A model generated the notes under the pieces. The model saw only the letters and a program-made list of their open reading frames with translations, had not been told where the DNA came from and did not search any database. Positions 27,366 to 36,549 of a stretch of 64,000 bases of DNA are shown here, piece by piece (positions within the stretch are counted from its first letter, which is position 1; each line of letters starts with the position of its first letter). The position numbers were made by a program, and so were the translations under genes. The stretch comes from Novosphingobium sp. PhB165 (GTDB taxonomy: Bacteria; Pseudomonadota; Alphaproteobacteria; Sphingomonadales; Sphingomonadaceae), in assembly GCF_004341845.1 (NCBI RefSeq), contig NZ_SLVB01000002.1:372001-436000 (forward strand), in the 5' to 3' direction.

Positions 27366-28404
27366 TGTCGAGCAACTCGCTGATGTCGAACGAGGATCGC
27401 TTGCCGATGGCATTGCCGTGTTCGGCCAGGAACGTGTTTGCCTCGGCCCGGCCAATGTCTCGCAAATGCAGGAGAAAGGCCCATTCGGCATTGAGCTTGG
27501 AGGAATATCCCAGATCGAGCATGGCATCGCTGGCGATCCGGTGGATGCGCATATGCGCCCATTTAGCGCCTTCGCCAGTCGCCCCTTCCACGTTTGCGGC
27601 GGAGACCTGATGCAGCAGGGCCATCATCCGCAATTCCTTGAGAAGGACCGCGTTGAAGGAAACCTCGTTGAGGCGGTTCGCGATTTCGCTGGCCGTGCAG
27701 GGGGTTCCGGGCCGCTTCACCGGATTTACCTGAACAATGATCGTGTCTTCGGAATCGCAGTCCCGCACGAGCGGGGTCAGTGTGGGATTGCCGGAATAGC
27801 CGCCATCCCAATAGGGTTCGCCATCGATTTCCACCGCGTGAAACATCGTCGGCAGGCAGGCCGAGGCGAGCAGAACCTCGGGGGTCAGTTCGCTATTGCG
27901 GAACACGCGCCCCCGCCCGGTCTGGACATTGGTTGCGGTGATGAACAGCTTGATCGGACTCTCGTTCAGAGTGTCGAAGCAAATGCTGTCTGCGAGAATG
28001 TCCCGCAGCGGATTGTAGCCCTGCGGATTGAGGTAGTAGGGCGAAACCACGCGCGCCATGATGTCCATCGACTGGAAAATCGGCGAGTAATCGAGTGACC
28101 ATCGGCCCAGCAGCATATCCAGGAGACTGCGCTTGAGCGGGCTGAGCCGGGCTGCCTCGGAAACCTGACGCCAGAACTTCTCCAGCGCTTCACGGGCACC
28201 CTCGGCACCTTTCGTGATATATCCGTGAGCGAGTACGGCGGCATTCATGGCGCCTGCCGACGTGCCGGAAATCCCGTCGATCCGGAGCCATGGCTCTTCC
28301 AGCAACCGGTCCAGTACACCCCATGTAAACGCGCCATGGGCTCCGCCGCCCTGAAGCGCGAGGTCAACGAGTTTGGGTTCTCTGCTGCGCGGAGGGATAC
28401 TCAC
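27358..28404 (-). CDS. Patatin-like phospholipase/acyl hydrolase
   Basis: A 348-aa cytoplasmic serine acyl hydrolase. The oxyanion loop is LQGGGAHGAF, nucleophile S49 lies in GTSAG, and the dyad aspartate lies in YWDGGYSG. It may act on membrane lipid or on polyhydroxybutyrate. The ATG overlaps the stop of a small upstream frame as ATGA; downstream it overlaps the GntP permease by 8 bp, so the pair is one transcription unit. Confidence 0.92.
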   Translation of the reverse strand: MSIPPRSREPKLVDLALQGGGAHGAFTWGVLDRLLEEPWLRIDGISGTSAGAMNAAVLAHGYITKGAEGAREALEKFWRQVSEAARLSPLKRSLLDMLLGRWSLDYSPIFQSMDIMARVVSPYYLNPQGYNPLRDILADSICFDTLNESPIKLFITATNVQTGRGRVFRNSELTPEVLLASACLPTMFHAVEIDGEPYWDGGYSGNPTLTPLVRDCDSEDTIIVQVNPVKRPGTPCTASEIANRLNEVSFNAVLLKELRMMALLHQVSAANVEGATGEGAKWAHMRIHRIASDAMLDLGYSSKLNAEWAFLLHLRDIGRAEANTFLAEHGNAIGKRSSFDISELLDSV

Positions 28405-28541
28405 GCCGGATCACGTCCGGCATCGCGCGGCGATACCTTCGTGAAAAATGAGATGGATAGGTGTGATTCCTCAAGCCGCAGTTGAGGTGTGAGTGGTGCC
28501 AGGACTTGCGGCAGAAATTGCACTACAATCAGCATCGGCAT
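28401..28541 (-). CDS. Possible 46-aa protein ahead of patatin
   Basis: A short frame (MPMLIVVQFLPQVLAPL...) ends in RDAGRDPA. Its TGA overlaps the patatin ATG by 4 bp, and AAGGA sits about 4-5 nt before its ATG. The N-terminal half is hydrophobic and could form a membrane-associated helix. No family is recognised. It may be a leader peptide coupling translation into patatin, or chance. The sequence upstream to 28830 (289 bp) shows no gene. Confidence 0.38.
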   Translation of the reverse strand: MPMLIVVQFLPQVLAPLTPQLRLEESHLSISFFTKVSPRDAGRDPA

Positions 28542-28830
28542 TCCATCCTTATCTTCGTGAAGAGACAGGCGTGGATGTGTGAAATTGTTGCGATGCAATA
28601 AGAGTTGTTCGCGCGGCGGATGTCAATCGATATCGGCGGGGCCGACGACAAGCGCCGATGACATCAAAGCGCAAGGTCTGGGAAGGCGCGCCTTGTATGG
28701 CGCAGCAGACCAAACCATCTGTCGGGGCCGCGCTGTTGGCTGCGATCCCCCATTAGCCAGCAGTCCCGGAACACGTCGCCGGGCGACGGTTCAAAATATC
28801 GGAACAGGAATGCTGCCGGCCGGAGGCTGC

Positions 28831-28998
28831 TTAGGCAGCCAGCGGCAGGTTTTCCGAAACGGCAGCGGTTTCGACTTCGACCGCAGCGGGCGTTGCAGTT
28901 GCGGCAGGAGCGGACTGCTTGGTCAGGCCGGACATGTGGCGTTCGGCAACAACGACATCACGACGTGAAGCGAAATAGAGCGAGAGCAGCGAAAACAT
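28831..28998 (-). CDS. Small protein of unknown function (55 aa)
   Basis: The frame starts MFSLLSLYFASRRDVVVAER and ends in an Ala/Pro/Val-rich tail (ENLPLAA). GAGGTG lies 3 nt before the ATG. An N-terminal hydrophobic helix with Arg-Arg behind it suggests membrane attachment. It stands alone between patatin and poxB. No family is recognised. It was chosen over other frames for its ribosome site and orderly composition. Confidence 0.45.
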   Translation of the reverse strand: MFSLLSLYFASRRDVVVAERHMSGLTKQSAPAATATPAAVEVETAAVSENLPLAA

Positions 28999-29453
28999 GG
29001 ACACCTCGACAAATATGCTGCGTTGCAGCGTCGATGACCATTTGGCCCTCCCCCCCGGTTGACGCAAATGCAAGCTGATCCACCGCTATTGCGTAATTTG
29101 CAATTGTGTCGATCGGTCTAACGAATTGTCCACCGGACGGAGACAACTCACCGAGAAGCGATCTCACACATAGCCGCCGTTTTCGGCGTTAAATCTCGGA
29201 TTTTTCGATATTATCGCCGGGTTGACGATCTACCAGCGGATATTGCGGAGGAGCACTCGCACCCAGTCGCTGCATCGATGCCGCGAAAAAGAAAAGCCGG
29301 CCACAGGGGCCGGCTTGTGAAGTTTGGGAGAGGATGCCTGAAAGGCCTGATCGTTATGCGGCGTGCTGCGACGCAGCGCAATGGAGAAAGATGCATGTGC
29401 AGTTGCAGCATCGCTCGGGCGGTGCAACCCACTTCGAACAGTCACAAAAGTGG
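28999..29453. other. Intergenic region downstream of poxB
   Basis: This 455-bp stretch is relatively AT-rich at 29080-29220 and has no convincing gene. It holds the poxB terminator (29285-29316) and an inverted repeat ATTGC/GCAAT at 29088-29104 about 90 bp upstream of the small gene at 28998, which may belong to that gene's promoter. Confidence 0.5.
29285..29316 (-). terminator. Rho-independent terminator downstream of poxB
   Basis: A 9-bp perfect stem (29294-29302 with 29308-29316) and 5-nt loop is followed on the minus strand by TTCTTTTT. It lies about 138 nt past the poxB stop and is the best intrinsic terminator in the window. Confidence 0.85.
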
Positions 29454-31181
29454 CTATCGGCGCAAATTCGTCCTCGCCAATTCGACGATCTCGCTCCCGC
29501 GTCCGTTGAGTACGGCCTTGAGCATATAGAGGCTGAAGCCCTTCGCCTGTTCGGACTTGATCGTGGGCGGCATCACCAGTTCTTGCGGCGCCGTTCTGAC
29601 ATTGACCAGCGCGGGGCCCGGATGGGCGAAAGCCTCGCTTAGCGCATCCCGCAGCGTTTCGGAGCTTTGGACATCAAACCCCCGTATTCCCGACGCTTCG
29701 GCGATGGCGGCAAAATTGGGGTTCTTGAGCTGAACGTTGACGTCGAGATAGCCGCCTGCCTTCTGCTCCATCGCAACGAAGCCCAGCAAGCCATTGTCGA
29801 AGATCACGATCTTGACCGGCAGGTCCAGTTGCCCGACGCTCAGCAGATCTCCCATGGACATGGCGAAACCACCATCGCCGGACATCGAGATCACCTGCCG
29901 CCCGGGGCAGGCCGCCTGTGCGCCAAGTGCCTGCGGCAAGGCGTTGGCCATCGAGCCGTGATTGGCGGAAAACAACAGCCGCCGCTTGCCGGTCATCGTC
30001 AGATAGCGCGCCGCCCATACCGTCGGCGTGCCGACATCGGCGGAGAAAATCGCGTCGTCATCGGCAAGTTCGCTGATCAGGTGTGCGAGATATTGCGGAT
30101 GGACCGGCCGCCCCGGCTTGTCGGGCACGGCGAGTTCGTCGAGGCTCTTGCGCGTGTCGATATAGTGCGCGCGGGCGGCATCGAGAAAACGGCGGTCTTT
30201 CTTGCGCGCAATACGGGGCAGCACCGCCGTCAATGTCTCCTGCACATCGCCGACGACCCCCAGCGCAATCGGCGTCCGCTTGCCAAGCTGGGTGGGGTCC
30301 CGGTCGATCTGAATGATCTGGGCGTCGGCGGGGTAGAAGTTGCGATAGGGGAAGTCGGTCCCCAGCATGAGCAAGGTGTCGCAGTTCTCCATCGCATGAT
30401 AGCCCGACGAGAAGCCGATCAGGCCCGTCATGCCGACATCGTAAGGATTGTCCCACTCGACATATTCCTTGCCGCGCAGCGCGTGGACGATCGGGGCACC
30501 GAGCCGGTCGGCCAGCGCGATCACCTCGTCATGGGCATCGGCGCAACCGGCGCCGCAAAGCAGAGTGACGGCTTTGGATCGCTCCAGTTCGCCCACCAAC
30601 TTTTCGATCTCTTCATCGCGGGGGATGAGGCGCGGTGGGGTGAGGGCGGGAAAGTGAAAGTTCGCTCCTGCAGGCGCATCCGCAAGCGCAACATCGCCCG
30701 GTACGACGATGACGGCGACCCCCTGTTGCCCGATTGCCGTGCGCATGGCGCGGTGAAGCACTTCCGGCATCTGGCGAGGATTGGTGACCAGTTCGACGAA
30801 GTGGCTGCACTCGCGGAACAGTTCCTGCGGGTGCGTTTCCTGGAAGTAGCCGAGCCCGATCTCGGACGACGGAATGTGTGCGGCGATCGCAAGGACCGGG
30901 GTGCGATTGCGGTGGCAATCGAACAGGCCATTGATGAGGTGGAGATTGCCGGGGCCGCAGGACCCGGCGCAGACGCCCAGTTTGCCTGTCAGCGCGGCAT
31001 CTGCGCCCGCCGCAAAGGCTGCCACTTCCTCGTGCCGAGTCATCATCCATCGAATTCTGCCCAATTTGCGCAGGCTTTCGTTCAACCCGTTGAGACTGTC
31101 GCCGGTGACGCCCCAGATCCGTTCGACCCCGGCGTTGGCAAGGGTACGGGCGATGAGATCGGCGATTGTGCGGTCGGGCAT
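29454..31181 (-). CDS. poxB: Pyruvate dehydrogenase (quinone), pyruvate oxidase
   Basis: A peripheral-membrane TPP/FAD enzyme that decarboxylates pyruvate to acetate and CO2 and passes electrons to ubiquinone. The N-terminus ([19 protein letters not shown]) and [18 protein letters not shown] are nearly those of E. coli PoxB as I recall it. The catalytic Glu is E51 in TRHEEVAAF, the TPP-Mg region includes [12 protein letters not shown], and the C-terminal lipid-activated segment is kept ([19 protein letters not shown]). Length (575 aa) is normal. It is monocistronic with its own terminator, and a palindrome lies upstream at 31251-31277. Confidence 0.95.
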   Translation of the reverse strand: MPDRTIADLIARTLANAGVERIWGVTGDSLNGLNESLRKLGRIRWMMTRHEEVAAFAAGADAALTGKLGVCAGSCGPGNLHLINGLFDCHRNRTPVLAIAAHIPSSEIGLGYFQETHPQELFRECSHFVELVTNPRQMPEVLHRAMRTAIGQQGVAVIVVPGDVALADAPAGANFHFPALTPPRLIPRDEEIEKLVGELERSKAVTLLCGAGCADAHDEVIALADRLGAPIVHALRGKEYVEWDNPYDVGMTGLIGFSSGYHAMENCDTLLMLGTDFPYRNFYPADAQIIQIDRDPTQLGKRTPIALGVVGDVQETLTAVLPRIARKKDRRFLDAARAHYIDTRKSLDELAVPDKPGRPVHPQYLAHLISELADDDAIFSADVGTPTVWAARYLTMTGKRRLLFSANHGSMANALPQALGAQAACPGRQVISMSGDGGFAMSMGDLLSVGQLDLPVKIVIFDNGLLGFVAMEQKAGGYLDVNVQLKNPNFAAIAEASGIRGFDVQSSETLRDALSEAFAHPGPALVNVRTAPQELVMPPTIKSEQAKGFSLYMLKAVLNGRGSEIVELARTNLRR

Positions 31182-31614
31182 GAAGCTCTCCTTGCGGGAA
31201 CGTCGAAACAGGGAATGCGCGCAGGAGTGTCAACGGCGCCGCCGCCTCCAGGTTTCATGCAATCGGCGCATGAAACCCCGACAGGATGTCCGATCAAGAC
31301 GCTGCCAACCGGCTTTGGCCCGAATGCAGGGGCGCCGTTCCACACCGTGACAATTGCGACAGACGGGATCGGTTCCGTCCTTGCGTCGAACACTGCGTGA
31401 AAATGTGCTGGAGTGAAGTAATTCAAAGTTAACCATCGAGCACGGCGGTCATCCGTAAAATGGTCGCCTGCCGGCCAACCGCGTCGCCTGAAGCTTAGGG
31501 GCAAACCACTGTTAACTTTCTGCAAACTTGGGCTAAATCGCGTTTCAGGCGTTTGTCGTGTGCAGGCGAATCCTTCATGGCGCCTGCTCGCCATGATTGG
31601 AAAGGAAATCCAAC
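31182..31614. other. Divergent intergenic region between poxB and the winged-helix gene
   Basis: 433 bp with no convincing gene. A 68-codon minus frame (31230-31436) with CRNCHG was considered and not accepted. The main feature is the perfect 10-bp inverted repeat at 31251-31277. Confidence 0.5.
31251..31277. promoter_or_regulatory. Perfect 10-bp inverted repeat upstream of poxB
   Basis: GGTTTCATGC (31251-31260) and GCATGAAACC (31268-31277) are separated by 7 bp. The site lies 70-96 bp upstream of the poxB ATG, a normal operator position. It could bind a dimeric regulator, or form an RNA hairpin if poxB transcription starts farther up. No regulator gene can be assigned; the nearby winged-helix gene is a candidate. 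Confidence 0.5.
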
Positions 31615-32067
31615 ATGTATCGGGAAACAGAGCCGGAAAACATGAAAGACGGCTTGGAGGAAATTATTAGAAAACTGGATTTTCTGATCGAAGCGACGCC
31701 GATCATGAGAGAATGTGCCAATTCCGCTCCGGCGGATCCTTTGGCGGTGGCAAAATGTATCTACGGCGGCCGCCGCAAGCGGGCTGCCTTCTTCAAGCAG
31801 GATCTATTCGGTGAAGCGGCATGGGATATGTTGCTGGACCTTTACGTCTCGGAACATTCCGGCCGCCGGGTGTCCGTGACCTCGGCCACATTGGCTTCGG
31901 CGGCGGCATCGACCACCGCGCTGCGATGGCTTGCCATTCTTGAGGCGGAGGGGCTGGTGCTGCGGCAAAACGATCCGAAAGACGGCAGGCGATCGTTCCT
32001 CATGCTGACCGAGCAGGCGAAAGCGCAAATGGAGGAGTATCTTCGCGCCGTCGCCGCAACGTTCTGA
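31615..32067 (+). CDS. MarR-like winged-helix DNA-binding protein
   Basis: A 150-aa protein. Residues 1-60 are charged and helical. The C-terminal part is a winged helix: AAWDMLLDLYVSEHSGRRVS, then the recognition-like helix AASTTALRWLAILEAEGLV, then the wing QNDPKDGRRSFLMLTEQA. This matches MarR-type or sphingomonad winged-helix regulators. The ATG at 31615 has a purine-rich GGAAAGGAAA site. It diverges from poxB, and a small gene follows about 90 nt later. Confidence 0.8.
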   Translation: MYRETEPENMKDGLEEIIRKLDFLIEATPIMRECANSAPADPLAVAKCIYGGRRKRAAFFKQDLFGEAAWDMLLDLYVSEHSGRRVSVTSATLASAAASTTALRWLAILEAEGLVLRQNDPKDGRRSFLMLTEQAKAQMEEYLRAVAATF

Positions 32068-32154
32068 TGGCCTGCTGCAAGAACATCGTTCTTGCCTGGC
32101 GACCGAATGGGATTAAGCATAGTTCCCGATCAGTTCAGGACGGCAGCACTCATC

Positions 32155-32319
32155 ATGTTTTCGCAGGCACAACGGCTCAGCGAACTTCAGGAAATAGCGG
32201 CGGCACTCCGGGATGTGCTCGAACGCCTGGATGCCTGCGGCCAGACATTGGCGGCCGTCCATGTGCAACATGGACTCGACTTGCTGCAAGCGAACGCGAA
32301 TGAGGACGATCCCGTTTAG
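32155..32319 (+). CDS. Small helical protein of unknown function
   Basis: The frame encodes two amphipathic helices (RLSELQEIAAALRDVLERLD and AAVHVQHGLDLLQ) and ends ANEDDPV. In-frame upstream starts (TTG 32092, ATG 32107) are possible, as none has a clear ribosome site. Small proteins of this pattern occur in sphingomonads without known function. Position after the winged-helix gene suggests co-transcription. Confidence 0.5.
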   Translation: MFSQAQRLSELQEIAAALRDVLERLDACGQTLAAVHVQHGLDLLQANANEDDPV

Positions 32320-32363
32320 AGCCTCTCGTTAGGGCATGATCGATCGCCGAGACGGCTCGGCAG

Positions 32364-34421
32364 CTAGTCGATCTTCTTCACATGGCCATTACCGACATCG
32401 TCGCGCGGCTTGCCTTTCGTGGTGCGCTGTGCGGCGGCTCCTGCGCCTGCCAGAATAGGGCCGCAGGCCGCGGACTTGGCATCGCCGATATCGACGAAGG
32501 CAAGCAGCCCGGCCACCGGCGCGGCAACGACCGCAAGTCCGATCCCGGCTCCGGCGCGGGCCAGCAGCGCGGGGCTGACGACATTGAGCGAGGGGTGCGC
32601 AAAGTGCCCCCCGATACCGACCGGAGACTGGCCCGAAAACAGGCTGAACTTCTTTCCGTCAGCCCGGAAGGCCAGATCGAGAGCCTCGCTATCGAAGCTG
32701 AAGCCGCCGCGTCCGGTGACGACGTTCTTGGAAGTATCGATCAGGATCGGATCCGCCGCGGCGGTCCCGCCGCGCACCGTGAAGGCGAGCAAGCCGCAGT
32801 TGACCTCTATGGGCTTCTTGAGCTTGCCTTCGAACATCTTGGTCACGAAAGTCCCGATATCCAACTCGGCAAGCTGGGCATTCTGGGTCCACAGCGTGCC
32901 CTGGGGCATGACGAAGGCGATGCGGCCCGAGGAACTGGCGAGCGAATCGTGGATGGTATCGCCCCGGCCCTCCAGCCTGATCCGGCCCCGGATGGTGCCG
33001 GTCGTGCCGGATTGGGCAAGGCCGTAGCCTGCAAGCAGGCGCCCCATCGGCGTGGGTGACAGCCGGATATCGTAACTGGTCGCGGTGGGACGCTCGCGGG
33101 TGTCGAAGATGAGATCGGATGAGACATCGCCCCGCGCCATCGAGAAAGTCAGCGGCGAAAGCGCCAGTCGGCCCCGGTCGAGACGGAGCGTAAGGGCGAT
33201 GTCCTGCACCGGCACGTTCCTCGAACGGACCACGCCGATCTTCCAGTTCAAGGCGGCGTCGAAGCGTTGAAGCGCTTCGACCGGCAGGCGCGCGTCGGGA
33301 AGCACCCGCTGGGGCCCGGCGCCGGTCGCCGCGGCGGCAGCAACTGCGCCTCTGGCGGCGACGATGTCCGGGTTGTAGCCGATAAATGGTGCGGCATCGA
33401 CGATGTCGAGGCGGCGGGTCACCAGCGCGGCGGTAAGGCGCAGCCGCTTGTCATTGGCGATCGTGAGTTGCCCCGAGAGATCGGACTGGCCGAACCTGCC
33501 GCTCAGGTTTGTGAACCGATAATTGGTGCCGTCCTTCACCAGCTTTGAGCGCAGCACATAGTTGCGGGTATGCGGAATGACCACGTCGATGACATCGAGC
33601 AGGTCCGACAAGTCCCGGCCCTGCGCGCGGACTTGCAGCGGTACATCCTCGATTTGCGAGATCGACGGCAGTTGCCCGGAAACGTCGATCACGCTGTTCG
33701 CCGCCCAGGCGCGCAATTCCAGCGCATTGGCGCCGCGATTGACGGTCGCATCGGGTGAGAGCAGGCGGGCCTGCACGCGGAACGGCGTATCGCGCAGGGT
33801 GCCATCGCCGTGTAGGGCCACGGCCTTGCCGATATGGGCATCGGTCGAGACGATCGGATCGACCTGGAGGTTGGCTTCCAGCGGCATCTGCGGGTCAAGA
33901 TAGCGGACGCGCGATCCCGAAACCGTCGCCCGGTCGATCCGGGGAAATTCCAGCGGTTTGCCCCCGCCTGAACCGAACGTCCATGTGTTGGCGCGATGCC
34001 GCGCATCCCACTCAAGATCGACCACGCCCTGATCGAGATCGAGCGTGTAGATGTGGCGGCGGCCGAGCAGCAGCGAAAGCGGGGCGATATGCGCTTCCAC
34101 CCGGCGGGCGGCGAAAAGGCTCTTGCGCCCGGCCCATGCGGGGTTGGCGACGTCGATCCCTTCGGCGAGGAACTTGATGCGCAGCGGTGCGAAGTAGAGT
34201 TGGAAATCCCCGGCTACGCGTACCGGGCGGTCAGACAGTGAACTGGCGATGTGTTCGAACGGATGCTTGAGAAAGCGGCCCTTCGTCACGAACAGGATGA
34301 GCCATACCGTAAATATAAGGCCGACCAGGATTAATGCGGCGTTGCGGAGCAGTCGCAGGTTGCGCCCGTGCGGTTCGCTCGTTTCGGCGTCCTGGGCCAC
34401 ATATGTCGACATCGCATCCAT
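32364..34421 (-). CDS. AsmA-family inner-membrane protein
   Basis: A single N-terminal membrane helix (ALILVGLIFTVWLILFV) is followed by a large periplasmic beta-rich part. AsmA-like proteins form bridges that carry phospholipid or affect outer-membrane assembly. The ending of the AsmA C-terminal domain is seen near LDIGTFVTKMFEGKLKKPIE and GRGGFSFDSEALDLAF. The length of about 685 aa is usual. The ATG at 34421 is one of several starts (GTG 34448, ATG 34412), none with a clear ribosome site. A Gly/Ala-rich stretch near the C-terminus may be a second helix. Confidence 0.85.
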   Translation of the reverse strand: MDAMSTYVAQDAETSEPHGRNLRLLRNAALILVGLIFTVWLILFVTKGRFLKHPFEHIASSLSDRPVRVAGDFQLYFAPLRIKFLAEGIDVANPAWAGRKSLFAARRVEAHIAPLSLLLGRRHIYTLDLDQGVVDLEWDARHRANTWTFGSGGGKPLEFPRIDRATVSGSRVRYLDPQMPLEANLQVDPIVSTDAHIGKAVALHGDGTLRDTPFRVQARLLSPDATVNRGANALELRAWAANSVIDVSGQLPSISQIEDVPLQVRAQGRDLSDLLDVIDVVIPHTRNYVLRSKLVKDGTNYRFTNLSGRFGQSDLSGQLTIANDKRLRLTAALVTRRLDIVDAAPFIGYNPDIVAARGAVAAAAATGAGPQRVLPDARLPVEALQRFDAALNWKIGVVRSRNVPVQDIALTLRLDRGRLALSPLTFSMARGDVSSDLIFDTRERPTATSYDIRLSPTPMGRLLAGYGLAQSGTTGTIRGRIRLEGRGDTIHDSLASSSGRIAFVMPQGTLWTQNAQLAELDIGTFVTKMFEGKLKKPIEVNCGLLAFTVRGGTAAADPILIDTSKNVVTGRGGFSFDSEALDLAFRADGKKFSLFSGQSPVGIGGHFAHPSLNVVSPALLARAGAGIGLAVVAAPVAGLLAFVDIGDAKSAACGPILAGAGAAAQRTTKGKPRDDVGNGHVKKID

Positions 34422-34587
34422 GATGCCGGGTAAGTGCAGATACGGCACCGTTAGTTTCAGGATGGTGACGGACCGTGCATTGCCGTCGTCAAAGAGCGCG
34501 TTGACGACGGATAGCGAACCTTTCTGCCTTTCAACGCACAGGCGCGCGCTGGCCCGCCCAATAAAATCCGGGCGTTCGTTCAGCGGT

Positions 34588-35832
34588 TCAGACGGGCTGG
34601 TCGATCGACTTCGCCAAGGGCGTGAACAGCTTTGGTCCGGAGGCCGTCATGTGCCAGCAGTCCTCCAGTCGGATACCGAATTCGCCGGGAATGTAGAGGC
34701 CGGGCTCGTCCGAGAAGCACATGCCTTCTTCCAGACGCGTGTCGTCGCCGTGCACCAGATAGGGCGATTCATGACCGTCGAGCCCGATGCCATGGCCCGT
34801 GCGGTGCGACAGTCCGGGCAGCCGATAACCGGGGCCCCAGCCTTCGCGGGTGTAGAATGCGCGGACCGCATCGTCGATCGCGCCGACGGGCGTGCCGATC
34901 CGGGCGACTTCCAAGGCGATCTCCTGCCCCCGCTTGACGGTATCCCACACCTTGCGCTGGCGGGCCGACGGTTCGCCGTAGACCCAACTGCGGGAGATGT
35001 CGGACTGATAGCCGTGTACTTGCGCGCCGCAATCCATGAGGATCACCGATCCCTCGCGGACTGCTTGCGGCTGCGCCGAACCATGCGGATAGGCGCTCGC
35101 CTCGTTGAGCAGAACCAGTGAGAATTCCGGTGGCCCGCCCATCGCGGCAGACGTCTTGTCCATGAGGCTGGCGATGTCCTGCTGGGTCATGCCGGGCTTG
35201 ATCTCGCCATGGACATAACGAAGCGCGGCCATGGTTATGTCGTTGGCGCGCTGCATCAGCGCCAGTTCGGCAGGCGACTTGATCTGGCGGCAGCGGTTGA
35301 CCAGTGCCTCGCCCGAGACCACTTCCCAGTCGCTCGCTTGCTTGCGCAAGGCGTCGAAGATGAAGAAGCGCGAAGTCGGCTCGATGGCGATTTTGCCTTT
35401 CGGCACCTTGCGGTCGACGAGCACGCCCGCCATCCGCAGTTCCGGGCTCTGGTCCTCGTCCCATGGGCGGACTTCCGCCGGAATGCGCAAGGTTTCGCGC
35501 ACGCTCGGCTCCTCGAAGGCCGGGGTGACCACGACCGTGTCGCCGTCGGCCGGGATGATCGCGGCAGTCACCCGCTCGGAGCGCCACCACTCGATACCCG
35601 TGAAATAGCGCAGGCTCGAACCGGATTCGACAATGAGCGCGCCGATACCGGCTTCGCGCATCAGGCCCTGAAGCTTGGCGATGCGGGCCGCGTACTCCTC
35701 GCGGGAAATCGGCTTGACGTCAGGGCCGTTCGGCAGGCGCGGGTCCGAGGCAGCCCCGGCATGGAGCCGCGAAGTCATGGCGATGCCGGCCATGGCCACC
35801 GCGCCCGTGAGAAACCCGCGTTTAGAGATCAT
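34588..35832 (-). CDS. M24B-family Xaa-Pro peptidase, exported
   Basis: A 414-aa pita-bread metallopeptidase cleaving X-Pro bonds. The N-terminus ISKRGFLTGAVAMAGIAM resembles a twin-arginine signal with KR in place of RR, so export is probable. A creatinase-N domain is followed by the M24 fold with ligands in MDCGAQVHGYQSDIS (two Asp), GHGIGLDGHE (His), DEPGLY and RLEDCW (Glu). The ATG at 35832 was preferred because it starts the signal peptide; an upstream ATG adds 12 residues. Confidence 0.88.
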   Translation of the reverse strand: MISKRGFLTGAVAMAGIAMTSRLHAGAASDPRLPNGPDVKPISREEYAARIAKLQGLMREAGIGALIVESGSSLRYFTGIEWWRSERVTAAIIPADGDTVVVTPAFEEPSVRETLRIPAEVRPWDEDQSPELRMAGVLVDRKVPKGKIAIEPTSRFFIFDALRKQASDWEVVSGEALVNRCRQIKSPAELALMQRANDITMAALRYVHGEIKPGMTQQDIASLMDKTSAAMGGPPEFSLVLLNEASAYPHGSAQPQAVREGSVILMDCGAQVHGYQSDISRSWVYGEPSARQRKVWDTVKRGQEIALEVARIGTPVGAIDDAVRAFYTREGWGPGYRLPGLSHRTGHGIGLDGHESPYLVHGDDTRLEEGMCFSDEPGLYIPGEFGIRLEDCWHMTASGPKLFTPLAKSIDQPV

Positions 35833-35949
35833 GGAAAAGCCCCCGTTCGCCAGCGATTTGACCGGCATTTTGCGATCTAGGCCACTGCCAAGGCTGCGAT
35901 CAAGAGGAAGTCCCCGACTTTGATCCGCCCCACAGTTTCCTCAGGGCGG

Positions 35950-36549
35950 TCAGGGCTGCTCGGGCTGGGCCTGCTTTATGATGTGATAGGCGCCGCCCAT
36001 CAGCCGGGTCACCTCATCGGCGCTGAGAACGTAGTGGGGCTCGTAGCTTAGGCCCACCTGCTGCGTCCGCCTCCAGAGATCGACGTAGAGCCCCTTGTTC
36101 GGCCCGAAATTCAGATCGATATGGCGGGCCAATCGCGCCGGTCCCTGACGCGAATAGGCAGCGCGAAAGATCGCGATATCCACGACATAGGGGCCGATCA
36201 TCACCCAGACATGACCATTCCAGTCGGGATTGGGTGTGCTGAAGACTTCGGCGCCGTCGAACGGCGTTCGGTCGCCGAAGACCGGCACGCCCTCCACGGC
36301 CAGCGTTCCGGCCACGACATGGATTGGCGCGGCCAGGCGGCTTTCCAGTCCCACCGCCAAAGCGGCGCTCATTTCCGCGGCCACGCCCGAGACCGGCGGA
36401 AAGACTTTCAGCAGGTCCGTCGCGCACTTCGACAGCACCGCGCGGTCGGCTTCGTTCATTTCATAGGCTTTGAATGCCTTGGCTGCGGCCCAGCCATGTT
36501 GAGCGGCAATGCGCTTGCCCAGCTGTGCGAGATCTTTGACGGTCGACAT
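35950..36549 (-). CDS. Conserved-looking protein of unknown function (199 aa)
   Basis: A soluble mixed alpha/beta protein with no signal peptide. Residues 100-135 include WNGHVWVMIGPYVVDIAIF, where a His followed some 10 residues later by an Asp resembles transglutaminase-like or BtrH-like cysteine hydrolases. A possible cysteine lies upstream (VLSKCATDLL). This is pattern only; the family is not recognised. It stands alone, with a long intergenic region before it. Confidence 0.6.
   Translation of the reverse strand: MSTVKDLAQLGKRIAAQHGWAAAKAFKAYEMNEADRAVLSKCATDLLKVFPPVSGVAAEMSAALAVGLESRLAAPIHVVAGTLAVEGVPVFGDRTPFDGAEVFSTPNPDWNGHVWVMIGPYVVDIAIFRAAYSRQGPARLARHIDLNFGPNKGLYVDLWRRTQQVGLSYEPHYVLSADEVTRLMGGAYHIIKQAQPEQP

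Noticed and set aside
26010..27383. 457-codon plus frame opposite the GntP gene
   Set aside because: Low-complexity Arg/Gly/His-rich translation with no family pattern; the minus strand encodes a normal permease.
29354..29450. Cys-rich minus frame ending CCNCTCIFLHC...QHAA
   Set aside because: It looks like a small Cys-rich peptide with a terminator behind it, but there is no start codon or ribosome site and the third-position GC is lower than in neighbouring genes.
31230..31436. 68-codon minus frame with CRNCHG
   Set aside because: The haem-like CxxCH was tempting, but there is no signal peptide or ribosome site, the C-terminus is an Arg run, and it covers the poxB palindrome.
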